Assembly: GCF_009928685.1 (NCBI RefSeq)
Contig: NZ_WWEO01000043.1
Span: 62,001-126,000 of the forward strand
Reading direction: 5' to 3'
DNA from: Mucilaginibacter agri
GTDB taxonomy: Bacteria > Bacteroidota > Bacteroidia > Sphingobacteriales > Sphingobacteriaceae
Length of the DNA: 64,000 bases
In this document: in pieces, positions 1 to 7,972 of the stretch
Numbering within the stretch: the stretch's first letter is position 1
Layout: every line of letters starts with the position of its first letter
Translations under genes and position numbers: made by a program
Notes under the pieces: model-generated
Database searches by the model: none
What the model was told of the DNA's origin: nothing
Seen by the model: the letters and a program-made list of their open reading frames with translations, nothing else

Positions 1-432
1 TGAAGTAACTACCTGGATATTTTGAGGAATCTGAACCAGCGGCTCGTTTAAACGTAAGGTAGCAGATGGCTCGTCTACCTTATATTTTTGACGGCGGTCT
101 GAGATCGAAACCTCTTTCAAAGAACTTGAGTTCTCTTTTAACATAAAATTTAGTGTAATGCTGCCTTTGGTTACAGTCACCGATTTCTCTTCAGACTGTA
201 AGCCAACTGCCGTTACCTTAACGGTATATGTTCCGGATTTAATGTTGTTTAGTTGATAGCGGCCCGATTCGTTGGTGATGGTGCCCCTGGGGCTGTCTTT
301 AATTCCAACGCTTACGGCTTCAGCTGGCTGTCCGTCTGATGTGGTTACCGTGCCCCTTATCGTGCCACTTTGGGCCAGGGCTGATGGTACGGCTAAAAAT
401 ATAAAGGCGAGGAGATGTAAAATTTTGCGCAT
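1..432 (-). CDS. TonB-dependent siderophore-type receptor, N-terminal part (runs off the window)
   Basis: Only the first 144 residues are present; the gene continues past position 1. It starts at ATG 432 with a signal peptide (hydrophobic LLAFIFLAVP stretch, AQ cleavage site near residue 21). Next comes a carboxypeptidase-regulatory-like beta-sandwich of about 80 residues (motif GTIRGTVTTSDGQPAEAVSV, later GRYQLNNIKSGTYTVKV). The start of the plug domain follows, with IPQNIQVV, a segment typical of siderophore receptors. Family knowledge: such outer-membrane receptors import ferric chelates using TonB-ExbBD energy. The gene lies downstream of oxyR on the same strand but has its own promoter-like sequence in the 91-bp gap. 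The substrate cannot be told from this part. Confidence 0.85.
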   Translation of the reverse strand, partial: MRKILHLLAFIFLAVPSALAQSGTIRGTVTTSDGQPAEAVSVGIKDSPRGTITNESGRYQLNNIKSGTYTVKVTAVGLQSEEKSVTVTKGSITLNFMLKENSSSLKEVSISDRRQKYKVDEPSATLRLNEPLVQIPQNIQVVTS

Positions 433-447
433 GATTTTTATTTAGAC

Positions 448-497
448 CAATTATAAATAATTGCGCAAATGTATCTTTCACATTTAAAAAATCCAAA
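448..497 (-). promoter_or_regulatory. Promoter of the TonB receptor with a palindrome at the predicted start point
   Basis: On the minus strand, TTTG (494-497) and TACATTTG (466-473) are separated by 20 bp, a good match to the Bacteroidota -33/-7 promoter. The predicted transcription start near 462 falls in a perfect palindrome, CAATTAT-AA-ATAATTG (448-463). An AT-rich palindrome over the start point of an iron receptor gene is where a Fur-type repressor could sit. That regulator is inference; the sequence does not closely match the classical 19-bp Fur box. Confidence 0.5.
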
Positions 498-523
498 AAA
501 AATCCAGAATGTTTTTTATAAGA

Positions 524-1459
524 TTAGATCTCGATCAGATCTTTCTTCTTTTTATTCTTCATTCGTTTGGGTACAAATTCCAATACTTCGGCCTTCAGTG
601 CATCTATCATACGGCGTTTAATGAAGTTTTTTTGAGTTACAAGACTAATCTCACGGGCAGGTTCGGGCGATTTGAAATAGCGGACCTTGTCAAGCTGTTT
701 TTCGGTTAGATCTACCAACGCCAGTTCTGGTAAAATGGTAGTGCCGTTATTTTGGTCAACCATACGTTTCAAGGTTTCTATGCTGCCGGTATTGTATTCG
801 AAATGCTGAAATCCCTTGCTGCTTTTGCGTCGCTGGCAAATGTTAAGCACCTGGTCGCGCATACAGTGGCCTTCGTTCAGTATCCAAAGCTCTTCCATGT
901 TAATATCGTCCGGGTTGATGTTTTTCTTCTTAGCAAGGTGGCTGTTCTTAGCTACGTAAGCCACAAAGTTTTCGTAAAAAAGTGGGGTTTCAGTTAACTG
1001 GGGTTCGTGCAATGGGGTTGAGAGTATTCCGCAATCTATCATCCCTAATTTCAATTGTTGAATGATCTGCTCGGTAGTTTGTTCCCATACTACAAGCTTC
1101 ACCTGTGGGTATTTAGCAATAAATTGATTAATGATTTTGGGCAGGATATAAGGCGCAACGGTAGGTATGATGCCAACCTTGAGTTCGCCGGCGAGGTCTT
1201 TTTGGCGGTCGCTGATAATTTCTTTGATTTTTTGATGCTCCGAAAGCATCACGCGGGCCTGGGCAATAATATCGTTGCCAATTTCGGTAGGGACTACGGG
1301 CTGCTTAGTTCGGTCGAATATTTTTACGCCCAGAGTATCCTCCAGTTTTTGTACCTGCATACTGAGGGTAGGCTGGGTAACAAAGCATTTTTCGGCTGCA
1401 GAAACGAAACTTCGATAGGTGTCAACGGCAACAATGTATTCGAGCTGAACAATGGTCAT
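524..1459 (-). CDS. oxyR: OxyR, LysR-type hydrogen-peroxide sensor and transcription regulator
   Basis: A 311-residue LysR-family regulator. The N-terminal winged helix-turn-helix covers about residues 1-65 (FVSAAEKCFVTQPTLSMQVQ); the substrate-binding-like sensor domain starts near residue 90. The redox motif GHCMRDQVLNIC is intact. Counting from the chosen start, its cysteines are C199 and C208, the same positions and spacing as the peroxide-sensing disulfide pair of E. coli OxyR, with H198, R201 and D202 also kept. This strongly supports OxyR rather than a generic LysR protein. The ATG at 1459 is chosen because MTIVQLEY is the usual N-terminus; an upstream in-frame TTG at 1480 lies inside a palindrome. 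It probably activates antioxidant genes, which are not in this window. The neighbours are glmS upstream and an iron receptor downstream. Confidence 0.93.
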   Translation of the reverse strand: MTIVQLEYIVAVDTYRSFVSAAEKCFVTQPTLSMQVQKLEDTLGVKIFDRTKQPVVPTEIGNDIIAQARVMLSEHQKIKEIISDRQKDLAGELKVGIIPTVAPYILPKIINQFIAKYPQVKLVVWEQTTEQIIQQLKLGMIDCGILSTPLHEPQLTETPLFYENFVAYVAKNSHLAKKKNINPDDINMEELWILNEGHCMRDQVLNICQRRKSSKGFQHFEYNTGSIETLKRMVDQNNGTTILPELALVDLTEKQLDKVRYFKSPEPAREISLVTQKNFIKRRMIDALKAEVLEFVPKRMKNKKKKDLIEI

Positions 1460-1493
1460 ATAGTTTGTATCTTTTTTCAAAGATACAAACTAT
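1460..1493 (-). promoter_or_regulatory. 34-bp perfect palindrome covering the oxyR promoter
   Basis: Two 15-bp arms (1460-1474 and 1479-1493) are exact reverse complements around a 4-nt centre. The element ends one base before the oxyR ATG and begins and ends with ATAG/CTAT, as OxyR sites do in E. coli. On the minus strand the upstream arm contains TATCTTTG (1478-1485), a -7 box, so transcription would start about 12 nt before the ATG, within the other arm. This fits an operator for autoregulation. As RNA it would be a hairpin capped by GAAA, so a role in translation is also possible. It lacks the U-run of a glmS terminator. Confidence 0.7.
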
Positions 1494-1518
1494 TGATTTT
1501 ATCTATAGGCATGACAGT

Positions 1519-3360
1519 CTACTCAACTGTCACAGATTTGGCAAGATTTCGAGGCTGATCTACGTTACAACCACGCATTACCGCAATATGATATGATAGT
1601 AATTGCAGTGGGATGGTGGCCAGTAAAGGCACAAATGCCTCAGATGTTTGCGGAATTTCGATCACATAATCAGCCATTTCTTTAACTACGGTATCGCCCT
1701 CAGAAACGATGCCTATAACATGTCCGCCACGGGCGCGTACTTCCTGTATGTTGCTGATCACTTTCTCGTACGATGAGTTTTTGGTAGCGATAAATACTAC
1801 CGGCATGTCTTCATCGATGAGCGCGATAGGGCCGTGCTTCATTTCGGCAGCAGGATAACCTTCGGCGTGGATGTAAGAGATCTCCTTCAGTTTCAATGCA
1901 CCTTCCAACGCAACCGGGAACGAACTTCCGCGACCAAGGAACAAGCAATTGGTTGCATCTTTAAACTTATCGGCAATCATTTTAACATGATCGTTTGCTT
2001 TTAACGCGGTTTCAATCAGGGTTGGGATCTGGTTAAGTTCGGTAAGGTATTCTATTAGTTTGCTTTCGGTAATAGTGCCGCGTTGCTGCGCAATGTAAAA
2101 CGCCATTAAGGTAAGGGCAGTAACCTGTGCGGTAAATGCTTTGGTAGATGCTACACCAATTTCCGGTCCGGCGTGGGTATAAACCCCGGCATGTGTTAAA
2201 CGAGGTATAGATGCGCCAACCACATTACAGATACCAAAAATGGTTGCGCCTTTTTCTTTAGCTAGCTCAATTGCCGCCATCGTATCAGCCGTTTCACCCG
2301 ATTGCGAAATGGCAATTACCAGGTCTTTTTCGGTGATGATCGGGTTGCGGTAGCGGAACTCAGATGCATACTCAACCTCAACCGGTACACGTGCATATTC
2401 TTCAATCAGGTATTCGCCAACCAGGCCTGCGTGCCATGAGGTTCCGCAAGCCACAATGATAATGCGATCTACGTTTTTAAGTTTCTCTACGTATTCTTTG
2501 ATACCGCCTAACTGCACTTTACCCTGTTGAGGATAAATACGGCCGCGTAGGCAATCGCGTACCGAGCGTGGCTGTTCGTAAATCTCCTTCAGCATAAAGT
2601 GGTCGTAGCCGCCTTTTTCGAGCATTTCTAATTGCAGCTCAAGCTTCTGTATGTACGGGGTTTGAACCGTGTTATCAATATTTTTGATCAGCAGGTCATC
2701 CCTGCGGATGTAGGCAATTTCGTTATCATTTAAGTAGATCACATTTTTGGTGTACTCTACAATCGGGGTGGCATCAGAAGCGATAAAGTATTCGCCTTTG
2801 CCAACACCAATAACCATCGGGCTGCCTTTACGAGCTGCAATAAGCTGATCCGGCTCATCTTCGCTCATAATTACAATAGCATAAGCGCCAATAACGCGGT
2901 TAAGGGCAACGCGCACGGCTTCCTGCAGTTCTAAACCTGTTTCTGTTTGTATATCTTCTACAAGGTGTATTAATACCTCTGTATCCGTATCGCTCTTAAA
3001 AACGTGGCCTTTGCCAAGCAAGGCTTCTTTAATGCTGTTATAGTTTTCTATAATACCATTGTGAATAATGGTAAGCTTACGGTCGCCAGATGAGTGTGGG
3101 TGCGAGTTGCGGTCGCTGGGCGCCCCGTGAGTAGCCCAGCGGGTATGGCCCATGCCAATGGTGCTGCTGGTATCAACGCCTTTTACAAAGTTTTCGAGAT
3201 CGCTAACCTTACCGGCTTTTTTATAAACTTTAAGTTCTTCGTCTTTATTAAGCAATGCAACGCCGGCACTATCGTAACCACGATATTCCAAACGGTGCAA
3301 GCCTTTTATAACTATAGGGTACGCATCGCGAAACCCAATATATCCTACAATTCCGCACAT
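1519..3360 (-). CDS. glmS: Glutamine-fructose-6-phosphate aminotransferase (isomerizing)
   Basis: This 613-residue protein has the full length of GlmS. It begins MCGIVGYIG, so Cys2 becomes the N-terminal nucleophile after Met removal. The class II glutaminase domain covers about residues 1-220 (HTRWATHG and NSHPH motifs). Two SIS sugar-isomerase domains follow (GTSWHAG, SQSGETADT, GRGSSFPVALEGALKLKE), and the C-terminus is the conserved LAKSVTVE. It makes glucosamine-6-phosphate from fructose-6-phosphate and glutamine, the first step towards UDP-GlcNAc for peptidoglycan and LPS. nagA, which runs the amino-sugar route in the other direction, is elsewhere in the window near 46 kb. It stands 59 bp upstream of oxyR. 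I see no glmS ribozyme in the short upstream region. Confidence 0.97.
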   Translation of the reverse strand: MCGIVGYIGFRDAYPIVIKGLHRLEYRGYDSAGVALLNKDEELKVYKKAGKVSDLENFVKGVDTSSTIGMGHTRWATHGAPSDRNSHPHSSGDRKLTIIHNGIIENYNSIKEALLGKGHVFKSDTDTEVLIHLVEDIQTETGLELQEAVRVALNRVIGAYAIVIMSEDEPDQLIAARKGSPMVIGVGKGEYFIASDATPIVEYTKNVIYLNDNEIAYIRRDDLLIKNIDNTVQTPYIQKLELQLEMLEKGGYDHFMLKEIYEQPRSVRDCLRGRIYPQQGKVQLGGIKEYVEKLKNVDRIIIVACGTSWHAGLVGEYLIEEYARVPVEVEYASEFRYRNPIITEKDLVIAISQSGETADTMAAIELAKEKGATIFGICNVVGASIPRLTHAGVYTHAGPEIGVASTKAFTAQVTALTLMAFYIAQQRGTITESKLIEYLTELNQIPTLIETALKANDHVKMIADKFKDATNCLFLGRGSSFPVALEGALKLKEISYIHAEGYPAAEMKHGPIALIDEDMPVVFIATKNSSYEKVISNIQEVRARGGHVIGIVSEGDTVVKEMADYVIEIPQTSEAFVPLLATIPLQLLSYHIAVMRGCNVDQPRNLAKSVTVE

Positions 3361-3387
3361 AAATAGAGTGTTTGATTAATACTGCCA

Positions 3388-3395
3388 CAAAGGTA
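3388..3395 (-). promoter_or_regulatory. -7 promoter box of glmS
   Basis: The minus strand reads TACCTTTG here, matching the Bacteroidota -7 consensus TAnnTTTG, 27 nt before the glmS ATG. No convincing TTTG lies at the usual -33 distance. Confidence 0.45.
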
Positions 3396-3440
3396 AGCAG
3401 CTATACCATAAAAAGTTTGCTAAGCTAATAATTTGACCTC

Positions 3441-3470
3441 AAAAAAAAGCCCCCTGTTGTAGCAGGGGGC
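3441..3470 (-). terminator. Rho-independent terminator after the DUF4270 gene
   Basis: On the minus strand an 8-bp perfect GC-rich stem (GCCCCCTG/CAGGGGGC, loop 6 nt) is followed directly by eight T residues. It lies 6 bp past the stop codon of the DUF4270 gene. Confidence 0.9.
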
Positions 3471-3475
3471 GTATA

Positions 3476-4891
3476 TTATTTGGTTGCCTTTGTATAAGTA
3501 ATGTTGAGCCTCATACGGTATGGATAGCTGGCCGAAGCCTTATTGGTTATACCTCCCACTCCTATAGCCCGACCGCCAGTTTGTGCGGTAGCGGCAATAT
3601 CAACGGTAGATGTGTTGGTGGTATCAACAGGGGCTATAAATGTTCCATAATCGACCGTTTTACCACGCATCAGATCGGATATATAGCCCGTTATAATAAA
3701 GTGATACTCTTTAAGCGATTTTGAATAATAACCGCCAAAGGTGGTTACACTAATAAAGCGAGGATCTACAACGCTTGCATTAGTACCGCCGGTTGCATCT
3801 GGCAACTGCACGCGTGTTTTGGCAATATCGTACCGGTACATGCTCAACTTCGGTGTTGGTATGTACGGTATATCTGTGCCCGGCGCTGCGCTGACAATTA
3901 ACTCCGCACGGTTTAATATTACATCGGTACCAGCATCTTTAATTATATTTTTAAGATATGGGAAACTTACTTTAGTACGTAAACCACCCAGGCCCTCCAG
4001 GTAAACAGTTTGTTGTGGTGTTGTACCTGCCAAAGCTGCTTTGACTTCGGTAGTGTAGGTGTGTTTAATTTCGGCAGCGCGGTTAGCAAATGGCAATGAT
4101 ACAATGGTAGTATCTACTGCTGTGCTGGTTGTAGCTTTGTAATAAACATCTATACGGCTCGAGTCGAGGTTAAGCATAAAGCGGCCGCCGTTACCAACCT
4201 GATTTTTATCGAGCGTAATATAAAGCCCTTTTACCTGGTTTTGGAATAAACTGTTGTTATTTAACACCGCGTTAGATGCGCCAAAAAGGTTTGCATAAAT
4301 AAAGTTAGGGTCCAACTTTACACGCAATTGGGCACCTACAGATTTAAGCGTGTCCTTAGCACCGCTAACAATATCAGTAATCTTAACTGGAGTATGCGTA
4401 CGCGAGTTAAAAGTTTGTGTTCCTAAAACAGCACCGGTATTAACACTCCAGGTCTTATTGTTGAAGTATACCTGAGTTGGACTTGGTTTTTCAGCAAGCT
4501 GATAAACATTTACTTTATACTTTGAGGTAAGCGAATCGCCATAAAAACCATCGTTATAACGCAACACAAGCAATGCCGAGTCGATAGTAATGGTACCTGT
4601 TGGCAGCGTGTAAGCAGCGCTACCCGGTAAACTTAACAATGTAGCGATATTCGCTTCTGAAGTACCGATAACCGGGTCTTTAAAATAAGCAAGCGGCGTT
4701 TTGGCTAACCCAGACGTAACCACACTATCCTCAGGGATAGTATTAGTTAACAAGGTAGCCGTGTCTATTATAGACCCCTCAATGGCCTGAGACGGATCTA
4801 CAGCCAAGCCCAGTTTATCCTGGTTGGTGCAACTATTTAAAATAAAAAGACTTATCAACAGGGTTAATAAGTCTAGTCGGAAAAATTTCAT
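3476..4891 (-). CDS. DUF4270-type outer lipoprotein
   Basis: A 471-residue protein with a lipoprotein signal: hydrophobic residues 8-18 followed by the lipobox ILNSC with Cys21. The mature part begins DKLGLAVDPSQAIEGSIIDT, typical of the DUF4270 family found almost only in Bacteroidota. The rest is rich in beta-strand, Ser, Thr and Asn. No enzyme motif is visible and the function is unknown; it is probably anchored to the outer membrane. ATG 4891 is preferred over an in-frame start at 4915 because MKFFRL gives a normal signal peptide and avoids overlap with the upstream gene. It lies 16 bp behind the GT5-like gene, so the two are probably one operon ending at the strong terminator. Confidence 0.8.
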   Translation of the reverse strand: MKFFRLDLLTLLISLFILNSCTNQDKLGLAVDPSQAIEGSIIDTATLLTNTIPEDSVVTSGLAKTPLAYFKDPVIGTSEANIATLLSLPGSAAYTLPTGTITIDSALLVLRYNDGFYGDSLTSKYKVNVYQLAEKPSPTQVYFNNKTWSVNTGAVLGTQTFNSRTHTPVKITDIVSGAKDTLKSVGAQLRVKLDPNFIYANLFGASNAVLNNNSLFQNQVKGLYITLDKNQVGNGGRFMLNLDSSRIDVYYKATTSTAVDTTIVSLPFANRAAEIKHTYTTEVKAALAGTTPQQTVYLEGLGGLRTKVSFPYLKNIIKDAGTDVILNRAELIVSAAPGTDIPYIPTPKLSMYRYDIAKTRVQLPDATGGTNASVVDPRFISVTTFGGYYSKSLKEYHFIITGYISDLMRGKTVDYGTFIAPVDTTNTSTVDIAATAQTGGRAIGVGGITNKASASYPYRMRLNITYTKATK

Positions 4892-4907
4892 ATATGTCCT
4901 CAAATCT

Positions 4908-5732
4908 TTAAGCAACGTTCACCAATTCGTCATTGGTTATTTCGTCGTAAAAATTGTAATAATTTTCGAAATCTGAAGTAGAATTAAATTCCAGAATCGG
5001 TTTTTGGCTGTTTTTAACATTATTTAACACATCTGCGTCGATGTTTTCACTCGCCAAAACAATACCGTCACTATACTGGATAGCGCCACCATATAACGAT
5101 GCATTGGTACCTGGCTTGTAGGCTTCGGTATGTGCTTCGGTCATATCGCTCATTACAGCTTTGCGTGCAAAATCGGCATCCAGTTGTTCTTTAAAGTCAT
5201 TCTCATAAATAGAGTAAACTATTTTCGAATGCTTAAAGGTTGGATCGTCTTTGTAAGTATTTTTTAAATAAGCCGGAACCAAAGAGCTCATCCAGCCGTG
5301 ACAATGCACGATATCTGGTGCCCAGCCTAATTTTTTAACAGTTTCTAATGCGCCTTTGCAAAAGAAAATCATACGCTCATCGTTGTCCGCATAAAACTTC
5401 CCGTCTTTATCATTGAACACATGCTTACGCTGAAAATACTCTTCATTATCTAAAAAGTACACCTGCATACGTGCCGAAGGAATCGAAGCCACTTTAATGA
5501 TCAGCGGATTGTCATTATCATTAATGATAATATTCATTCCCGACAAACGTATTACCTCATGTAGTCGGTTCCTGCGCTCGTTAATATTTCCAAAACGTGG
5601 CATCAGGATACGGATCTCAAATCCTTTGTCCTGCATTGCTTGTGGCAACTGCCTTGTTATTTCAGAAATTTTAGTGAGTTCGAGGAAAGGCGACATTTCA
5701 TGAGTTATAAACAGAAGCTTAGATTTACCCAT
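4908..5732 (-). CDS. Starch/glycogen-synthase N-terminal domain protein, probably not catalytic
   Basis: This 274-residue protein matches only the N-terminal Rossmann domain of GT5 glycogen synthases. KLLFITHEMSPF resembles KVLFVASEAAPF at the GlgA N-terminus, and PDIVHCHGWMSSLVPAYL (about 140-156) matches the HAHDWH region. The whole C-terminal nucleotide-sugar domain is absent; full GlgA is about 475 residues. The ADP-glucose-binding KTGGL loop is replaced by LTKIS (residues 19-23), so glycosyl transfer is unlikely. There is no frameshift and the reading frame is clean, so this is a stable short form and not a broken gene. It is divergent from panC and co-directional with the DUF4270 gene. 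Its role is unknown; a regulatory or carbohydrate-binding role is a guess. Confidence 0.75.
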   Translation of the reverse strand: MGKSKLLFITHEMSPFLELTKISEITRQLPQAMQDKGFEIRILMPRFGNINERRNRLHEVIRLSGMNIIINDNDNPLIIKVASIPSARMQVYFLDNEEYFQRKHVFNDKDGKFYADNDERMIFFCKGALETVKKLGWAPDIVHCHGWMSSLVPAYLKNTYKDDPTFKHSKIVYSIYENDFKEQLDADFARKAVMSDMTEAHTEAYKPGTNASLYGGAIQYSDGIVLASENIDADVLNNVKNSQKPILEFNSTSDFENYYNFYDEITNDELVNVA

Positions 5733-5762
5733 TCTAATCAGTATTTAAAAATTTTAATATCG

Positions 5763-5790
5763 CTCAAAAAAAATTGAGTGTGCAAATATA
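5763..5790 (-). promoter_or_regulatory. Promoter and leader hairpin of the GT5-like gene
   Basis: The minus strand has TATATTTG (5783-5790), a -7 box, about 50 nt before the ATG at 5732. Just downstream is a short palindrome CTCAA-N6-TTGAG (5763-5778) in the predicted leader. Confidence 0.4.
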
Positions 5791-5885
5791 CACAATATGT
5801 TAAGAACTATCAATGGATTATGCAAGTAACTTTTGGTTTTTTTTAATTAAAAGCACAACTTTGCCAACTTTTTACCACGCACGGT

Positions 5886-6722
5886 TTGAAAATATTTACA
5901 ACCAAACACGAGCTGCAACAGTATTTGCAGCAATGCCGCCAAAATGGCGAAACCATTGGGCTGGTGCCAACCATGGGGGCGCTGCACGCAGGGCACCTGT
6001 CTTTACTGGCCATGGCGCAGCAGCAATGCAGCACTACCGTGTGCAGTATTTTTGTGAACCCAACCCAGTTTACCAATCCCGACGATCTGCAGAATTATCC
6101 GCGCCCTATTGAGAGCGACATAGAGAAATTAACTGCTGCCGGCTGTGATGTTTTGTTTAACCCAACGGTAAATGAAATGTATGCCGCTAATGAGCAATGG
6201 CATATTGATTTAGGCGATCTGGAGCATTTGCTCGAAGGCGAGTTTCGCCCGGGGCATTACCAGGGGGTTACCCAGGTAGTATTTAAGCTGTTTGATATTG
6301 TAAAACCAGACAAGGCTTTCTTCGGTCAAAAAGACTATCAACAGGTATTAGTAATAACCAAAATGGTGCAAATACTTAACATGCCTGTTGAGCTGGTAAT
6401 GGTGCCTATTAGCCGCGAGGCCGAAGGGTTGGCCATGAGTTCGCGTAATATCCATTTATCGGCCGACGACCGCGTACACGCCCTGGTATTATCTAAAGCA
6501 TTAACCTGGGTTGCAAAGCATTTTAACGGGCAAAATCTGCAACAGGTAAGGCAAGAGGCTATTGATATGATCAATGCTGAGGATGGCGTTAAACTCGAAT
6601 ATTTCGAGGTGGCAGATGCGGATACCTTGCACCCTGCTGCCGAAACAACACCGCGCTTAATAGCATTAACAGCTGCGCAGGTGGGTAAAACAAGGCTGAT
6701 AGACAATATGATAATCCGCTGA
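5886..6722 (+). CDS. panC: Pantothenate synthetase (pantoate-beta-alanine ligase)
   Basis: A full-length 278-residue PanC. It joins pantoate and beta-alanine with ATP through a pantoyl-adenylate. The nucleotidyltransferase signature PTMGALHAGHLSL has its HxGH at H34-H37. FVNPTQF, the AFFGQKDYQQ segment and the MSSRN loop are also present. The only start that gives the normal N-terminus (KIFTTKHEL) is a TTG at 5886; no in-frame ATG lies nearby upstream. panD, which supplies beta-alanine, follows 45 bp later but has its own -7 box. panB is not in the window. Confidence 0.95.
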   Translation: MKIFTTKHELQQYLQQCRQNGETIGLVPTMGALHAGHLSLLAMAQQQCSTTVCSIFVNPTQFTNPDDLQNYPRPIESDIEKLTAAGCDVLFNPTVNEMYAANEQWHIDLGDLEHLLEGEFRPGHYQGVTQVVFKLFDIVKPDKAFFGQKDYQQVLVITKMVQILNMPVELVMVPISREAEGLAMSSRNIHLSADDRVHALVLSKALTWVAKHFNGQNLQQVRQEAIDMINAEDGVKLEYFEVADADTLHPAAETTPRLIALTAAQVGKTRLIDNMIIR

Positions 6723-6755
6723 TTTTCACTCCACCAATATCCAAATACTATATTA

Positions 6756-6763
6756 TAACTTTG
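6756..6763 (+). promoter_or_regulatory. -7 promoter box of panD, 4 nt from its ATG
   Basis: TAACTTTG matches TAnnTTTG and ends only 4 nt before the panD start codon. Transcription should therefore begin at or one base before the ATG, giving an essentially leaderless mRNA. Confidence 0.5.
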
Positions 6764-6767
6764 TAAA

Positions 6768-7118
6768 ATGATTATTGAGGTTTTAAAATCAAAGATCCAC
6801 CGCGTTAAAGTAACCGAGGCCGAATTGAATTATGTAGGCAGCATTACGATAGACGCAGATCTGATAGAGGCAGCCAATATTATCCCGAATGAGAAGGTGC
6901 AGATTGTAAATAATAATAACGGGGCACGCTTTGAAACTTATGTAATTAAGGGCGAACGGGGCAGCGGCATTGTATGCCTTAACGGCGCAGCAGCACGTCT
7001 GGCGCAGGTGGGCGATATTGTTATTATTATATCATATGCTTCTATGGAAATGGAAGAAGCGAAAAAATATGAACCGATTTTAGTTTTCCCCGATACAGAT
7101 AATAAACTGATTAAGTAA
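6768..7118 (+). CDS. panD: Aspartate 1-decarboxylase proenzyme
   Basis: A 116-residue PanD that converts aspartate to beta-alanine for pantothenate and CoA. The self-cleavage site is intact: Gly24-Ser25 within YVGSITID, where Ser25 becomes the pyruvoyl group. Lys9 and Tyr22 are at their usual positions, and the [12 protein letters not shown] segment is conserved. It follows panC on the same strand; its own -7 box suggests that it can also be transcribed separately. Confidence 0.97.
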   Translation: MIIEVLKSKIHRVKVTEAELNYVGSITIDADLIEAANIIPNEKVQIVNNNNGARFETYVIKGERGSGIVCLNGAAARLAQVGDIVIIISYASMEMEEAKKYEPILVFPDTDNKLIK

Positions 7119-7119
7119 T

Positions 7120-7653
7120 TTAATCTTTCTCAGCCACATCCGCAGTAACATCCAAAACCACATGCAGGCTTACATCAACATCGGCCTGTTTGCGGAGCTT
7201 ATATATCATCCTAACCCGGATGTTGGGCTGGCGCACGTGCTCGTCTAAAGAGTTCGTATTATCAATATCCAATGAAACGTTGTTGCCGGCAGTGGGGCTA
7301 ATGTCTGTGCGGGAAGCCACCAGTACTTCGTCGCTGCCATCGGCTTTGGAAACATATATTTTAACTGAGCTCAGATCGCCTATATTATAACTGGATGGGT
7401 TGGTTGATTTTAATTTGGCCGATACAATGCGCACATTGTTTAACCGGGTAGCGTTATTGCCGCTTTTGCTAAAGTTTTGGTCAAAGCTGCTACCGGTACT
7501 TATTGCCGATTGCGTTGTGCCTACCTTTGCCGATGCGGGTACGGTTAATGTAGCCGTGTAAGGAAAGCTCGATTTAATCATTCTTTGCATCGTACCACAG
7601 CCAATCACGGCTATACACATGCCAATTATTAGGGTAGTAAAAACAATTCTCAT
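7120..7653 (-). CDS. Small lipoprotein of unknown function
   Basis: A 177-residue protein with a lipoprotein signal (hydrophobic TLIIGMCIAVIGC, Cys19). The mature part is Ser/Thr/Asn-rich and predicted mainly beta, with no recognised catalytic motif. It is convergent with panD, one base separating the two stop codons. I do not recognise the family. Confidence 0.7.
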   Translation of the reverse strand: MRIVFTTLIIGMCIAVIGCGTMQRMIKSSFPYTATLTVPASAKVGTTQSAISTGSSFDQNFSKSGNNATRLNNVRIVSAKLKSTNPSSYNIGDLSSVKIYVSKADGSDEVLVASRTDISPTAGNNVSLDIDNTNSLDEHVRQPNIRVRMIYKLRKQADVDVSLHVVLDVTADVAEKD

Positions 7654-7972
7654 AGTCTCAGCTCTGTTGTACCTTTAAATATAGCCCGGTAGCCATATAT
7701 TTATTTATAACGGAATAATTGGTTAAAATGATACTGCACCGGTTATTTTAGGCTGATAAGGTGTGCAGATTTAATATCCAATATAGTAATGATTTACGGC
7801 ATTTATCACGCCAGTATAAAAATCAAAATATTAGGCCGTTGTAATATTTAAAGTCCTATCTTTGCATCCCGACGCTGAAAGTCGGAATATCTGCTTCCAG
7901 CGCATAGTATTAACCGGTAAAAACTCATGCTTTTTGAGCTTTTTGTCTAACAACTTTTGACTTTAAATAACT
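7654..7972. other. Gap before carB holding its promoter and a long leader
   Basis: The gap contains a good Bacteroidota promoter on the plus strand: TTG (7839-7841), 15 bp, then TATCTTTG (7857-7864). The transcript would carry a leader of about 105 nt. It begins with a small hairpin, CCGAC-N7-GTCGG (7869-7885), and has T-rich runs near 7930-7945. No riboswitch or convincing attenuator was recognised. The left half (7654-7830) shows nothing clear. Confidence 0.5.

Noticed and set aside
1460..1493. Palindrome as an intrinsic terminator of glmS
   Set aside because: The stem is AT-rich and no T-run follows it on the minus strand; the position over the oxyR promoter fits an operator better.
7865..7972. 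Pyrimidine attenuator in the carB leader
   Set aside because: The hairpins are weak and the T-rich tract is not placed directly after a stable stem.
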